DNA from: Oscillospiraceae bacterium
GTDB taxonomy: Bacteria > Bacillota > Clostridia > Oscillospirales > Ruminococcaceae
Length of the DNA: 64,000 nt
Assembly: GCA_017991935.1 (NCBI GenBank)
Contig: JAGOPP010000008.1
Location: 1-64,000 of the forward strand
Reading direction: 5' to 3'
The number at the start of each line of letters is the position of its first letter. Within the stretch, counting starts at the first letter, position 1. Positions 53,062-60,942 of the stretch are shown one piece after another. Below the pieces are notes generated by a model. That model was given only the letters and a program-made list of their open reading frames with translations, searched no databases and was not told the DNA's origin. The position numbers and the translations under genes are program-made.

Positions 53062-53313
53062 GAAAATCCGACTAATTTTTTAGCGAATCCGAAAAGCCCC
53101 CGGATTTTTACACGGCGCCGGCGCGGCGGGGGCATCGTCCGCTTTGCTTCCCCGCCCCATGGTTTTTCGCGCCGGTTCGCGCCGATCTTATGGGCAAAGG
53201 TCTGCCGCCGGATGCGAAAAGGCGGCCGCCGGCGTCCCCGGAGGGGCCATCGTTGGGCTTCCTTTTTTCGCGGGGATCGGCGGGTTTCCCGTGCTCATGC
53301 TCGTGCTCATAGG
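53062..53313. other. Intergenic region, nothing recognised
   Basis: About 250 GC-rich bases between the aminotransferase promoter and the rubredoxin terminator. No gene or clear repeat; a short GTGCTCATGCTCGTGCTCAT string at 53291-53310 holds a small direct repeat. Confidence 0.35.
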
Positions 53314-53352
53314 AAAAGCGGCCCCCGCGCGTCCGCGCGGGGGCCGCTTTTT
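53314..53352 (-). terminator. Terminator after the rubredoxin gene
   Basis: AAAAGCGGCCCCCGCGC and its exact complement form a 17-bp stem with a four-base loop, flanked by A and T runs. It begins 2 bp after the rubredoxin stop codon on the minus strand. Confidence 0.9.
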
Positions 53353-53353
53353 G

Positions 53354-53509
53354 TCACTGCGCGGCAAAGACCTCTTTGGGCGCGCCGCACATCGGGCAGG
53401 ACCAGCCCTCGGGCAGGTCCTCCCATTTGGTCCCCGGGGCGATCTCGCTCTCCGGGACGCCGAGCTCCTCGTCATAGGTGTATCCACAGTACGGGCAAAT
53501 GTATTTCAT
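53354..53509 (-). CDS. Rubredoxin
   Basis: A 51-residue one-electron carrier with one Fe bound by four Cys: CPYCGY (residues 5-10) and CPMCGAPK (about 38-45), with the usual aromatic residues and WEDLPEGW between. Length fits the family exactly. GAGGGAGGG lies 6 bp before the ATG at 53509; the upstream frame has no protein-like content. Rubredoxins of anaerobes serve in oxygen and superoxide detoxification, but no partner reductase is in the window. Confidence 0.96.
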   Translation of the reverse strand: MKYICPYCGYTYDEELGVPESEIAPGTKWEDLPEGWSCPMCGAPKEVFAAQ

Positions 53510-53747
53510 CCCTGTCCCTCCCTCTATCGTTTCAGGCCTCCGCCTGAGTAAGAGCGGCTCTTTTTCCGGCGCGGCCGCGCGGCCGCGTTTGCGGCGGATC
53601 AAAGGCTTCCCGGCCGTCTCCCCTTTCCATCTCCCTTTTTCGCAAGGAGGCCCGGCGGGAGTTTCCATAAAAATCCGCCTCTATCATAGCAAAAGCGCCG
53701 CCGGGCTGCAAGCCTCCCACGCGGCGCTTCTTCTTTTTTTCGCGGGG

Positions 53748-55112
53748 TCACTCCCTGCGGATGGCCTCGATGGCGCTGATCTTCACGGCGCGGTTCGCCG
53801 GATAGAATCCGGAGACGAGGCCGACGCCGACCGCAAACGTCATCCCGAGCCCCACGAGCCAAAGCGGGATGACGGAGAGATTGGACTCTCCTCCCCCATA
53901 GTAGCCCATGGAGCCGCTGAGAATCATGTTTAAAATATACGATATAAGATAGGACAGCCCCACGCCGGCGATCCCGCCGCCGAAACCGATCAGGCCCGCC
54001 TCGCCGAGGAAGATCGTGCGGATGTTGCTCAGCTTGCAGCCGAGCACCTTCATGATGCCGATCTCCTTGGTGCGCTCATAGATGCTCATGACCATCGTGT
54101 TGGTGATGCCCAGCGCGGCGACCAGCATCGAGACGCCGCCGATGCCGCCGAGAACCAGCTGCACCGTCTGCATCTGCTTATTGATCTCGTCGCGCATGGA
54201 GGCCATGCTGGAGGTCTGGTAGCCCATATCCTTGATGGCCTGCTCCACGGTCTCCACGGTGTCCACCGAGGAGGCCTTGACATAGACGGTGTCGTAGGTG
54301 GCCTCTTTTGTGTTGGTAATGCGGATCCCGTTTTCTTTGTTGTAGATCTTTTGCAGCTCGGCCGCGTAGCGGATGTCGATGTAGACGCAGTAGGTCTTGT
54401 CGAACTGGTAGTTGGCCTGCTCATCCGGCATCAGGATACCGGTAACCTTCAGCTCCTCGTTGTCGGCCTTTTTCTGCGGGATGCTCTCCCAGTCGTAGTT
54501 GCCGTTCGTGCTGTTCACCACGTTGAAATAGAAATCGTCGCGGAGCGGGTCGACAAACGGGTTCTTAACTTTGCCGTTCGCGTCCGGCATGCCGTCGACG
54601 TAATTGTTGCGCTTGCGCTTCGTGTCGCGGAACTGGTAGGCGGCTTGCGAGCCGAACACGGCGGCGTATTGCCCGTCGGACGCCTCCGGCAGGCGGCCCT
54701 CCGCCGTCTGATAACCCAGCACATCCAGCGCGTCCAGATAGACGCCGTAGACGGAGCCTTCGTACTTGTAGCGATCGTCGTTTTGGAGGATCAGGGACCC
54801 CCACGAGTCCAGATAGACGAACGGCGTCGCGCCCGTCACGTCCTCCATCTTTTGCATCTGCTTGACCGCCGATTCGGTCAGCTCCACCTGTTCGCCGTCG
54901 CTGCTCTCCCAGTTTTTATAGACGGTGATGATCGTCAGGTCGCCCATGCTGTCGAGCCAAGAGAGCTGCTGCCGCGCCATGCCTACCCCGAGGGAGATCA
55001 TCACCACGATGGAGCAGGTGCCGATGACCACGCCGAAAATCGTCAGCAGGGTCCGCACCTTTCGCCTCCACAGGTTCCGGAGGCTGGACAAAAACAGATC
55101 CGATATTCTCAC
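53748..55112 (-). CDS. ABC transporter permease, MacB/FtsX type
   Basis: A 454-residue permease with the MacB plan: N-terminal helix (RTLLTIFGVVIGTCSIVVMISLGVG), a large extracytoplasmic domain (about 50-310), and three C-terminal FtsX helices (from VLGGIGGVSMLVAALGITNTMVMSIYERTKEIGIMKVLG to VGVGLVSGFYPANRAVKISAIEAIR). GTG at 55112 follows GGAGG by 6 bp. It is 12 bp downstream of the exported CARDB-like protein and completes an ATPase/exported protein/permease operon, probably for export or extraction of a peptide or envelope component. Confidence 0.93.
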   Translation of the reverse strand: MRISDLFLSSLRNLWRRKVRTLLTIFGVVIGTCSIVVMISLGVGMARQQLSWLDSMGDLTIITVYKNWESSDGEQVELTESAVKQMQKMEDVTGATPFVYLDSWGSLILQNDDRYKYEGSVYGVYLDALDVLGYQTAEGRLPEASDGQYAAVFGSQAAYQFRDTKRKRNNYVDGMPDANGKVKNPFVDPLRDDFYFNVVNSTNGNYDWESIPQKKADNEELKVTGILMPDEQANYQFDKTYCVYIDIRYAAELQKIYNKENGIRITNTKEATYDTVYVKASSVDTVETVEQAIKDMGYQTSSMASMRDEINKQMQTVQLVLGGIGGVSMLVAALGITNTMVMSIYERTKEIGIMKVLGCKLSNIRTIFLGEAGLIGFGGGIAGVGLSYLISYILNMILSGSMGYYGGGESNLSVIPLWLVGLGMTFAVGVGLVSGFYPANRAVKISAIEAIRRE

Positions 55113-55124
55113 AGAAAGCCTCCA

Positions 55125-56549
55125 TCAGATTTCATCGTCGGCCAACGCCATGGCTTTTTTCTTCTTCGCGCGCCGCACCAGCACCGCCGTCAGACCGGCC
55201 GCAGCCAGCACGCCGCCGCCGATAAAGTACCAGTAGGGCTTGATGCCGCCGGTCTCCTCCGTGGTCGGTTCCTCCGGGATCCACTCGCCGGGGTCGTCGA
55301 TATAGACCTCCTCGGCGTAGGCGGTGAAATCGCGGACGATCATCTTCTCCGTGCCGTCCTCGAGCTCATAGGTGATGGTCACGGTGCCGATGACGTCGCC
55401 GGACTGCATGGCCACCATCGGCAGCTCAAGCTCGTCTTTCGTGTTGGCGGCAAGCTGGCCGAAATACTCGGAGGCGCCGCTGTTAGAGAGCGCCGGGGAT
55501 TCGATCTTGCCCATGATGTTGTTGATCGGCGCGCTGCCCTTATTGATGATCGTAAAGGTGAGGTAGTTCTCCTCGTTGGGGTAGAGGTAGTCCGGTGTCT
55601 GCATATCGAGGATGTCGAAGCGGTCCTCTTTGGACTCCTCCTCCTCCTCGCTCCCGAAGAAGAGGCTCACGCTCTCGGCGTCCTCGCCGCCGATGTAAGC
55701 GTCGTTGGCCATATACTGGTAGGAGAACGAGACGCCGAGGGAGGAGAAGGCGCCCGTGACCGCGTCGTCGTCCGCGTAGAGGGTGAACGTCTGCGAGACG
55801 GTCTCCCCGGCCTTGATTTTTTCTATGTAGAAGTTGGTGCTCGCCTTGGGCAGCGTGAGGCCGGAGCCCGGGGCGACCGTCAGGATGATGTTCTCCAGCG
55901 GAATGTTTTTGCTGGTGTTTTTAAAATTGACGGTGACGCTGAAGTTTTCGTCCTTCGGCAGCTGCTGGCCCGCCGTGCTCACGGAGGTGATGACCAGATG
56001 CGGCGTCAGGACCGGATCCACCTCGTCCTCGTCCTCGGACTCGTCGTCGTCGTCACCGATGATCGGTTTGGCCGTGATCCTGACGTAGACGGAAGAAAAG
56101 GCGATCGTCGCGAAAGCATCTGGCTCTTCCTTTTTCAATTTTATGGCAAACGGATACTGAACGCCGCCGGCGGCAAGATTTTTATCCGCCGTGAGAGTTA
56201 AGGTAACCGTAAGTCTTTCTGTTGCCGAAACATAAGTAGAATTGACCTCAGAGGGGGTATCTGATGAACGTATAAATTTGTAAATGACTTTCCCTTGTTT
56301 TTCCTGAAAATTACTATTATCCAAGACCAAATAGCTTTCATCGAGATTCACCTCAGATGCAGCATGAAAAGTTAAAGTCAGGACAAACGTATTTCCGGCA
56401 TAGATCGTTGACTTATTACAGGTATACGATTCGAGATAAAAATCCGGGTCATCATCTTCCCCATCGGCGAACGCCGCGACGGGCAGCATGGTCACCATGA
56501 GCAGCGCGGCAAGCAAAATCGCAAATAGTCTGATACGTTCAGTTTTCAT
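55125..56549 (-). CDS. Exported CARDB-like adhesion/partner protein with C-terminal membrane anchor
   Basis: A 474-residue protein: signal peptide (residues 1-22, LFAILLAALLMVTMLPVAAFA), then two or three Ig-like modules with CARDB-style edges (LTFHAASEVNLDES, VNFKNTSKNIPLENIILTVAPG, LTFTIINKGSAPINNIMGKI), a linker and one C-terminal helix (WYFIGGGVLAAAGLTAVLV) with a basic tail. It is the middle gene of an ABC operon and may act like the accessory protein of MacB-type systems. The ATG at 56549 follows GGAG and overlaps the ATPase gene by 11 bp. The region 56120-56440, N-terminal third, is more AT-rich than its flanks. Confidence 0.82.
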   Translation of the reverse strand: MKTERIRLFAILLAALLMVTMLPVAAFADGEDDDPDFYLESYTCNKSTIYAGNTFVLTLTFHAASEVNLDESYLVLDNSNFQEKQGKVIYKFIRSSDTPSEVNSTYVSATERLTVTLTLTADKNLAAGGVQYPFAIKLKKEEPDAFATIAFSSVYVRITAKPIIGDDDDESEDEDEVDPVLTPHLVITSVSTAGQQLPKDENFSVTVNFKNTSKNIPLENIILTVAPGSGLTLPKASTNFYIEKIKAGETVSQTFTLYADDDAVTGAFSSLGVSFSYQYMANDAYIGGEDAESVSLFFGSEEEEESKEDRFDILDMQTPDYLYPNEENYLTFTIINKGSAPINNIMGKIESPALSNSGASEYFGQLAANTKDELELPMVAMQSGDVIGTVTITYELEDGTEKMIVRDFTAYAEEVYIDDPGEWIPEEPTTEETGGIKPYWYFIGGGVLAAAGLTAVLVRRAKKKKAMALADDEI

Positions 56550-57342
56550 CGGTGGTCTCCTTTTCGGGCGCGGGTTCCGCTTTGGGCGCGGGTTCCGCCG
56601 TATTTTTTTCGGAGCCGCGCGGCTCCGGGTTGAATTCCTCTTTGACGATCTCCCCGTCGCTGATCGTAAGGATGCGGTCCGCGTAGGCGGCGACGTTGCG
56701 GTCGTGGGTGACGAGCACCATCGTGCTGCCGTTTTCGCGGCAGGTGCCCAGCATGATCGACATGACCTCCGCCGAGGTTTTGCTGTCGAGGTTGCCGGTC
56801 GGCTCGTCGGCAAAGACAAGCTCCGGCTTCATCACAAAGGCGCGGGCGATGCCGACGCGCTGCTGCTGGCCGCCGCTCATCTCGGAGGGCCTGTGCCGCA
56901 TGCGGTCCTTGAGGCCGACGCGCTCGAGCATCTTTTCGGCGAGCCTCCGGCGCTTCGCGGGGGAGACGCCGCGGAATTCCAGCGGCATGGAGACGTTTTC
57001 CAGCGCGGTCATCGAGGAGATCAGATCGTAGGACTGAAACACGAAACCGATGTGCTTCTGGCGGAAAACGGCGAGCTGCGATTCGCTCATCTTGCTGATA
57101 TTTCTATCAAAAATCGTGACGCTGCCCCTTGTGGGCTTCTCAAGCCCGGCGAGCTGGTTCAGAAGCGTCGATTTTCCGGAGCCGGATGTGCCGAGGATGC
57201 AGCAGATCTCGCCCTTACGGATATCGACGTCGATCTTCTTGAGGGCGACGACCTTTTCCTGACCGATCCGATAGACTTTCCGCAGGTCGCGGATCCTGAT
57301 CGCGATCGCGGCCTCTGCGGGACGTTCCTGTGTGCGTTCCAA
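56539..57342 (-). CDS. ABC transporter ATP-binding protein, MacB/LolD type
   Basis: A 267-residue ABC ATPase: Walker A GTSGSGKST (about residues 51-59), Q-loop FVFQSYDL, signature MSGGQQQRVGIARAF, Walker B ELVFADEPTGNLD and H-loop LVTHD. The last 30 residues are a Pro/Ala/Glu/Lys-rich tail. The TTG at 57342 is the apparent start, with AAGGAAAGAG before it. First gene of the operon, preceded by a 5' hairpin and promoter. Confidence 0.93.
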   Translation of the reverse strand: MERTQERPAEAAIAIRIRDLRKVYRIGQEKVVALKKIDVDIRKGEICCILGTSGSGKSTLLNQLAGLEKPTRGSVTIFDRNISKMSESQLAVFRQKHIGFVFQSYDLISSMTALENVSMPLEFRGVSPAKRRRLAEKMLERVGLKDRMRHRPSEMSGGQQQRVGIARAFVMKPELVFADEPTGNLDSKTSAEVMSIMLGTCRENGSTMVLVTHDRNVAAYADRILTISDGEIVKEEFNPEPRGSEKNTAEPAPKAEPAPEKETTDEN

Positions 57343-57429
57343 ATCTCTTTCCTTACCTCCTCCAAGAAACGGCGGGCTCCGGGCGCCCCATGGATCCCCC
57401 CCGCCGTCTTCTTAGGAATTCGCTGTGCC

Positions 57430-57465
57430 GGTTTCCCGCCGCGCCGGGCGGCGCGGCGGGAAACC
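57430..57465 (-). promoter_or_regulatory. 16-bp perfect hairpin at the 5' end of the ABC operon transcript
   Basis: GGTTTCCCGCCGCGCC (57430-57445) and its exact complement (57450-57465) are separated by four bases. On the minus strand it begins about 11 bp after the -10 box, so it would be close to the 5' end of the message, about 90 bases before the start codon. Confidence 0.7.
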
Positions 57466-57475
57466 TTTGTCTTTA

Positions 57476-57504
57476 ATTATATCACAAAACGCTCATGATA
57501 CCAA
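57476..57504 (-). promoter_or_regulatory. Promoter of the ATPase/CARDB/permease operon
   Basis: On the minus strand TTGGTA and TATAAT are separated by 17 bp, and TGA precedes TATAAT, giving an extended -10. Confidence 0.75.
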
Positions 57505-57890
57505 CCCGAAACCGCGCGCCGGACTTTGTCCGTTTTTGCGGCGGGGCCGCGAACCTCTCCGGCAAGCGCGCCCCCGGGGACGGATTCCCGCTCCCGCGGC
57601 GTCTCGGACGTCCTATCTTTTTTATGATCGTTCTATGAAATTATGTGGCGATTTCTGCCGACTTTCCTGCGTTCCTCATAAAAAAATCTCCCGACGGGCG
57701 GCCCCGGGAGGCCGAGGTTTTCTCCCGTCGATGGATCTTCCATCCTATGGCGGTTTTCTCCCCTTTTTCTGCCGGAGACATAAAAAATCCCCCCGGCCGG
57801 TGGCCGGGGGAGGCAAACTTTTTTTAAAAAACTCCGGGCGCGCGCCCGGGCTTCGATTTCGCGCGGGCTTCGATTTCGCGCGGGCTTCGC
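57505..57890. other. Intergenic region with duplicated terminator-like modules
   Basis: No gene is visible. Two modules starting ATAAAAAATC and containing GC hairpins lie about 100 bp apart (near 57680 and 57780); the second is the likely terminator of the lipoprotein gene. GGGCTTCGATTTCGCGC occurs twice in tandem at about 57848-57881, and a third copy of its first part follows. Confidence 0.5.
57783..57817 (-). terminator. Terminator after the DUF3221-like lipoprotein gene
   Basis: CCCCCGGCC and GGCCGGGGG arms around a three-base loop; on the minus strand ATTTTTTATG follows. It lies about 75 bp after the stop codon. Confidence 0.7.
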
Positions 57891-58247
57891 TCAGCCCTCC
57901 GCCTCCGTCAGGTGGATCTCGTCGGCGTGGATCTGCGCCGGGTAGCTCTCGGCGATCAGGCCGTCGTAGACGATGCGGATCTCTTGGCCCTCCGAAAACT
58001 CCGGACGGTCGATCTCCTCCCCGCCGGCGTCAAAATAGAGGGCGTCCTGCTCCGAGACGCTGATGCGGTCGGAGGAACGGCGCTCGTCGGAATCCTCGGA
58101 CGGCTCGACTTCCAGATAGTCCTCCTCCGCGGCGAGGACGGTGGCGGTGAAGCTCGCGTTCTCCTCCTCCCCGGCCCCCTCTTTTACGCAGGAGCCGAAC
58201 ATGACGATCACCAAAGCCGCGAACAGAATGGCAAAACTCTTTTTCAT
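57891..58247 (-). CDS. DUF3221-like lipoprotein
   Basis: A 118-residue protein with a lipoprotein signal (MKKSFAILFAALVIVMFGSC, lipobox FGSC ending at Cys 20), an acidic linker, then a small beta-rich domain ending YDGLIAESYPAQIHADEIHL, which resembles DUF3221 (YobA-type) proteins where a YDG.IxESYPA motif is typical. Function is unknown. The ATG at 58247 follows GAGGAGG by 7 bp. It stands alone; the next gene is divergent. Confidence 0.72.
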   Translation of the reverse strand: MKKSFAILFAALVIVMFGSCVKEGAGEEENASFTATVLAAEEDYLEVEPSEDSDERRSSDRISVSEQDALYFDAGGEEIDRPEFSEGQEIRIVYDGLIAESYPAQIHADEIHLTEAEG

Positions 58248-58417
58248 CGGATTCCTCCTCTGCTTGGTTTCAATAGAAAGGTGCGCGGAAACGGAAAAAA
58301 TCCTGCGCCGCGCCTCTATTTTTCTCAAAAAAGCGGAAAGATATTCCATGCGCCAGAATCCGGGCCGCGCGGGGGCGGCGAGCGGCAAAAAAAAGAGCCG
58401 CCCGCCCGGGCGCCGCG

Positions 58418-58446
58418 TTGACATTCGCCCGCCCTTTTGTTAAAAT
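58418..58446 (+). promoter_or_regulatory. Sigma-A promoter of the methyltransferase leader
   Basis: TTGACA at 58418-58423 and TAAAAT at 58441-58446 with a 17-bp spacer. Transcription would start near 58453, about 250 bases before the start codon. Confidence 0.85.
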
Positions 58447-58452
58447 AGGAGT

Positions 58453-58641
58453 ATCATCTGATAGGAAGTGTCTGTTTGGAGTCGGTTCTGTAAGGAACGC
58501 ATCGCAGAGCATATGGCCCGGAGAGGCGGAGAGAAGCCGCTTTGCTTTGCTGTGCACGGAGGTTCCCATACGGAAACGGCGTCGGCGGGGCACGGATAAA
58601 AGGCTCTGCGGGGACGTCGCGTCATGCGCCGTCCCCTTTTT
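58453..58641 (+). promoter_or_regulatory. Unclassified structured leader with terminator (candidate riboswitch)
   Basis: The leader contains a hairpin GTTC/GAAC at 58474-58489, a long-range pair GCAGAGC (58504-58510) with GCTCTGC (58603-58609) enclosing about 90 bases, an inner GCGG/CCGC hairpin and a GTGC/GCAC pair. Directly after comes a terminator, GGGGACG (58610-58616) with CGTCCCC (58630-58636) and TTTTT. This is the layout of a transcription-attenuating riboswitch, but it lacks the T-box, SAM-I, TPP or cobalamin sequence boxes that I know, so the class and ligand are open. Confidence 0.5.
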
Positions 58642-58703
58642 GTATGGAGCCCCGGTTCCGTTTCTTTCCGGGCCGCAATGATTTGCCGAAAGGACGTTTT
58701 GCT

Positions 58704-59420
58704 ATGAACTATCAGAAAGCTGGAAAATACGAATTTTCTTTGATAAAAGACCTCATCATGGGGCCGAACCCCGTCAAGCTGGCGGAGGAGCTCCTGCTGG
58801 GCCACGACATCCCGGCGGGCGCGACGGTCATGGACCTCGGCTGCGGGCGCGGGCTGACCTCCGTTTTTCTCGCCAAAGAATACGGTTTCCGGGTCTTCGC
58901 CACCGACCTCTGGATCAGCGCCACCGAAAACAAGCGGTTTTTTGACCGCATGGGCCTCTCCTCGGAGGAAATCATCCCGATCCACGCCGACGCGACCGAC
59001 CTGCCGTACGCGGACGAATTTTTCGACGCGGTGGTCAGCGTCGACTCCTATCTCTACTTCGGGCGCGACCCGGACTACCTCGGCGCGCACCTGCTGCCCC
59101 TCGTGAAGCATGGCGGCTGTATTTATATCGCCATCCCCGGCATGAAAAAGGACTGCCACGACAACCTGCCGCCCGAGCTTTTGCTCTCGTGGACGCCGGA
59201 GCAGCTCGAAACCATCCACGACGCGGACTACTGGCGGGACATCCTCCGGCAGACGGAGGGGGCCGAGATCCTCTCGATTTGCGAGATGGAGGGCAGCGAG
59301 GAGTGCTGGAACGACTGGCTCGCCACCGACAACGAGTATGCCGTCGGCGACCGGAAATCCATGGAGGCCGGCGCGGGAAATTACATGAATTTTCTCGCGA
59401 TCGTCCTGCGCAGGAAGTGA
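58704..59420 (+). CDS. Class I SAM-dependent methyltransferase
   Basis: A 238-residue enzyme with the Rossmann SAM motif VMDLGCGRGLTSVFLA (about residues 43-58), acidic residue in VFATDLW (motif II) and DATDLPYADEFFDAVVSVD (motifs III-IV). It is similar to small-molecule or lipid methyltransferases, but the substrate is unknown. GAAAGG lies about 10 bp before the ATG at 58704; earlier in-frame starts would read through the terminator of the leader. It is controlled by the preceding structured leader, by position. Confidence 0.85.
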   Translation: MNYQKAGKYEFSLIKDLIMGPNPVKLAEELLLGHDIPAGATVMDLGCGRGLTSVFLAKEYGFRVFATDLWISATENKRFFDRMGLSSEEIIPIHADATDLPYADEFFDAVVSVDSYLYFGRDPDYLGAHLLPLVKHGGCIYIAIPGMKKDCHDNLPPELLLSWTPEQLETIHDADYWRDILRQTEGAEILSICEMEGSEECWNDWLATDNEYAVGDRKSMEAGAGNYMNFLAIVLRRK

Positions 59421-59437
59421 GCCGGGACCGGGCGTAA

Positions 59438-59618
59438 AAATGCGCCCCACGGGGCCCGGGCCATCCCCGGCCGGGCGGGGATACGGACCTTCGGCGCGGG
59501 AGGGGGACGCCCCGCAAAGAAAGGCGGGGGTATGCCGAAACCCGTTCTCCAAAAGACGCCCCGGCCGCCTTCTCTCGGGGCCCGGGCCATCCCCTGCCGG
59601 GCGTAAAAACGCCCCGGG
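59438..59618. repeat. Imperfect direct repeat after the methyltransferase gene
   Basis: GGGGCCCGGGCCATCCCC occurs at 59451 and again at 59577 (126 bp apart), each near an inverted GCCGGGCGTAAAAA-GCGCCCC hairpin. The rest of 59421-59635 is gene-free and GC-rich. Confidence 0.6.
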
Positions 59619-59635
59619 GAACCATCGACAAAAAA

Positions 59636-59667
59636 ACGGAGCTTCCGCGCGGAGGCTCCGTCTTTTT
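59636..59667. terminator. Bidirectional terminator between the methyltransferase and CPBP genes
   Basis: ACGGAGC (59636) and GCTCCGT (59655) arms with inner TCCGC/GCGGA pairing, A run on one side and TTTTT on the other. The two genes are convergent. Confidence 0.85.
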
Positions 59668-59734
59668 ATAAGGAATTCGGGGCCGCGATGGCGGACCAGC
59701 CGCCGAAAAAATCTTTTTCGTTCCAAGACCGCCC

Positions 59735-60400
59735 TCAGCTTCCGACCGCATTGATCGCAACGTGCAGCAGAAACGGCAGAAATGTGCTCCCGCTCTTCTT
59801 TCGCAGAAGGGCCAGCGCGGCACCGATACAAAACCCGGTCACGGCTTTCCAAAAGAGGACCTGCGCGAGATCGGCCTCCGGATGAAACAGGAAGATCCGC
59901 CAAGCAACCACATCCGCATAGCCAAGATGCCATAGGCCGAAGAGCGCGGCATTGAGGATCCAGCCGAATCGTCCGGCGTCCGCGCCGAGCTGTTTCCAAA
60001 CCAGCCCCCGGAACAGGATCTCTTCAAACATCGGCGTGACCAGCGCGTGATAAACAAGGCCGAGAAGCGCCTCCGTCCCCTCGCCCGCCGTGAAGAAAAC
60101 CGCCGAGGCAAAAAGCGCGGCGGCTACCACGGCCGACAAGATAAATTTCCACGTAAAGCGCTTCGGAAGCAGATCTGGCCCGAAGCCGCACCTCTCGGCC
60201 GACAAAAGGAGCCCTATCGCCGCTGCGGCCATAAACCCCATATTAAATAATGTATCGGCCAAAACGGTCCGCTCCGCGACGGAAAACGCCGCCGTTTCTA
60301 AACCGATGCGGCAAAGCTGAATGCCCGCAAGCTCAAAAAGGATTCGCCGGATTCCGATCCGCTTGGTACGATTTCCACCGGTTTCTACGGTTTGTATCAT
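59735..60400 (-). CDS. CPBP family intramembrane glutamic protease
   Basis: A 221-residue membrane protein with about six helices and the CPBP (Abi/RCE1-like) motifs: FEEILFRG (EExxxR, about residues 125-132), FGLWHLGY (conserved His) and FLLHVAIN (second His). Members process or modify peptides or prenylated substrates, or serve bacteriocin immunity; the target is unknown. The start codon overlaps the stop of the upstream HEAT-like gene by 4 bp (ATGA). Confidence 0.9.
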   Translation of the reverse strand: MIQTVETGGNRTKRIGIRRILFELAGIQLCRIGLETAAFSVAERTVLADTLFNMGFMAAAAIGLLLSAERCGFGPDLLPKRFTWKFILSAVVAAALFASAVFFTAGEGTEALLGLVYHALVTPMFEEILFRGLVWKQLGADAGRFGWILNAALFGLWHLGYADVVAWRIFLFHPEADLAQVLFWKAVTGFCIGAALALLRKKSGSTFLPFLLHVAINAVGS

Positions 60401-60837
60401 CTTTCGATCTGTTCCGCGGCGGCCGCGATGTCTTTTGCGATCAGGGGGCGCATGGTGTCTTTGTATTGAGAGAGATCCGCCGTTCCCAGCGCGCGAAGGA
60501 TCCGCTCCTTTAGCTCCGGTTTAAACTCCGCGAGCTCCGGGAGCGCCTGCACGCACTGGCGCGACGTGATGGGTTTTTCGTCCAAGATGTGCGCGAGGTA
60601 TCCGTCCAGCAGCGCGTCGATCTTCCCGGAGGCGTCCCATCTCGCGTTGGCCGCGATCAGCAGGAGCGCGCGCGTCCGCGCGTAGGAATTTTTGTGGTCC
60701 ATCATCTCCGCGAAACGATCAAAGTACGCGTACACCGCGGGCGACCGCCTGCTCTCCTCGAGCAGCTCCACGCAGGCGTCGTAGCCGGCGTAGGGGTCCT
60801 TCCCCGTCAGCAGGTCGATTTTTTCTGCGAGCTCCAT
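60397..60837 (-). CDS. HEAT-repeat-like protein of unknown function
   Basis: A 146-residue alpha-helical protein, built from repeats of about 35 residues (ACVELLEESRRSPAVYAYFDRFAEMM, NSYARTRALLLIAANARWD, KPITSRQCVQALPELAEFKPELKERILRAL). This matches small HEAT-like proteins annotated as SufBD-related in some Clostridia. GAGGG lies about 6 bp before the ATG at 60837. Its stop overlaps the CPBP start, so the two are co-translated. Function is unknown. Confidence 0.75.
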   Translation of the reverse strand: MELAEKIDLLTGKDPYAGYDACVELLEESRRSPAVYAYFDRFAEMMDHKNSYARTRALLLIAANARWDASGKIDALLDGYLAHILDEKPITSRQCVQALPELAEFKPELKERILRALGTADLSQYKDTMRPLIAKDIAAAAEQIER

Positions 60838-60942
60838 GTCTTTTCCCTCCGTCCCGAAACCGGGCCGGGCGGACCACCGCCCATGGCCGTAGGACGCGGC
60901 CATGGGGGAAAGCCCGGCCTCGTTTCTCTTAGTTCCTGATGC

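Noticed and set aside
56550-56819. 90-codon N-terminal extension of the CARDB-like protein
   Set aside because: This part overlaps the 3' end of the ATPase gene in another frame and is Arg/Pro/Ser-rich; the signal peptide starts only at 56549.
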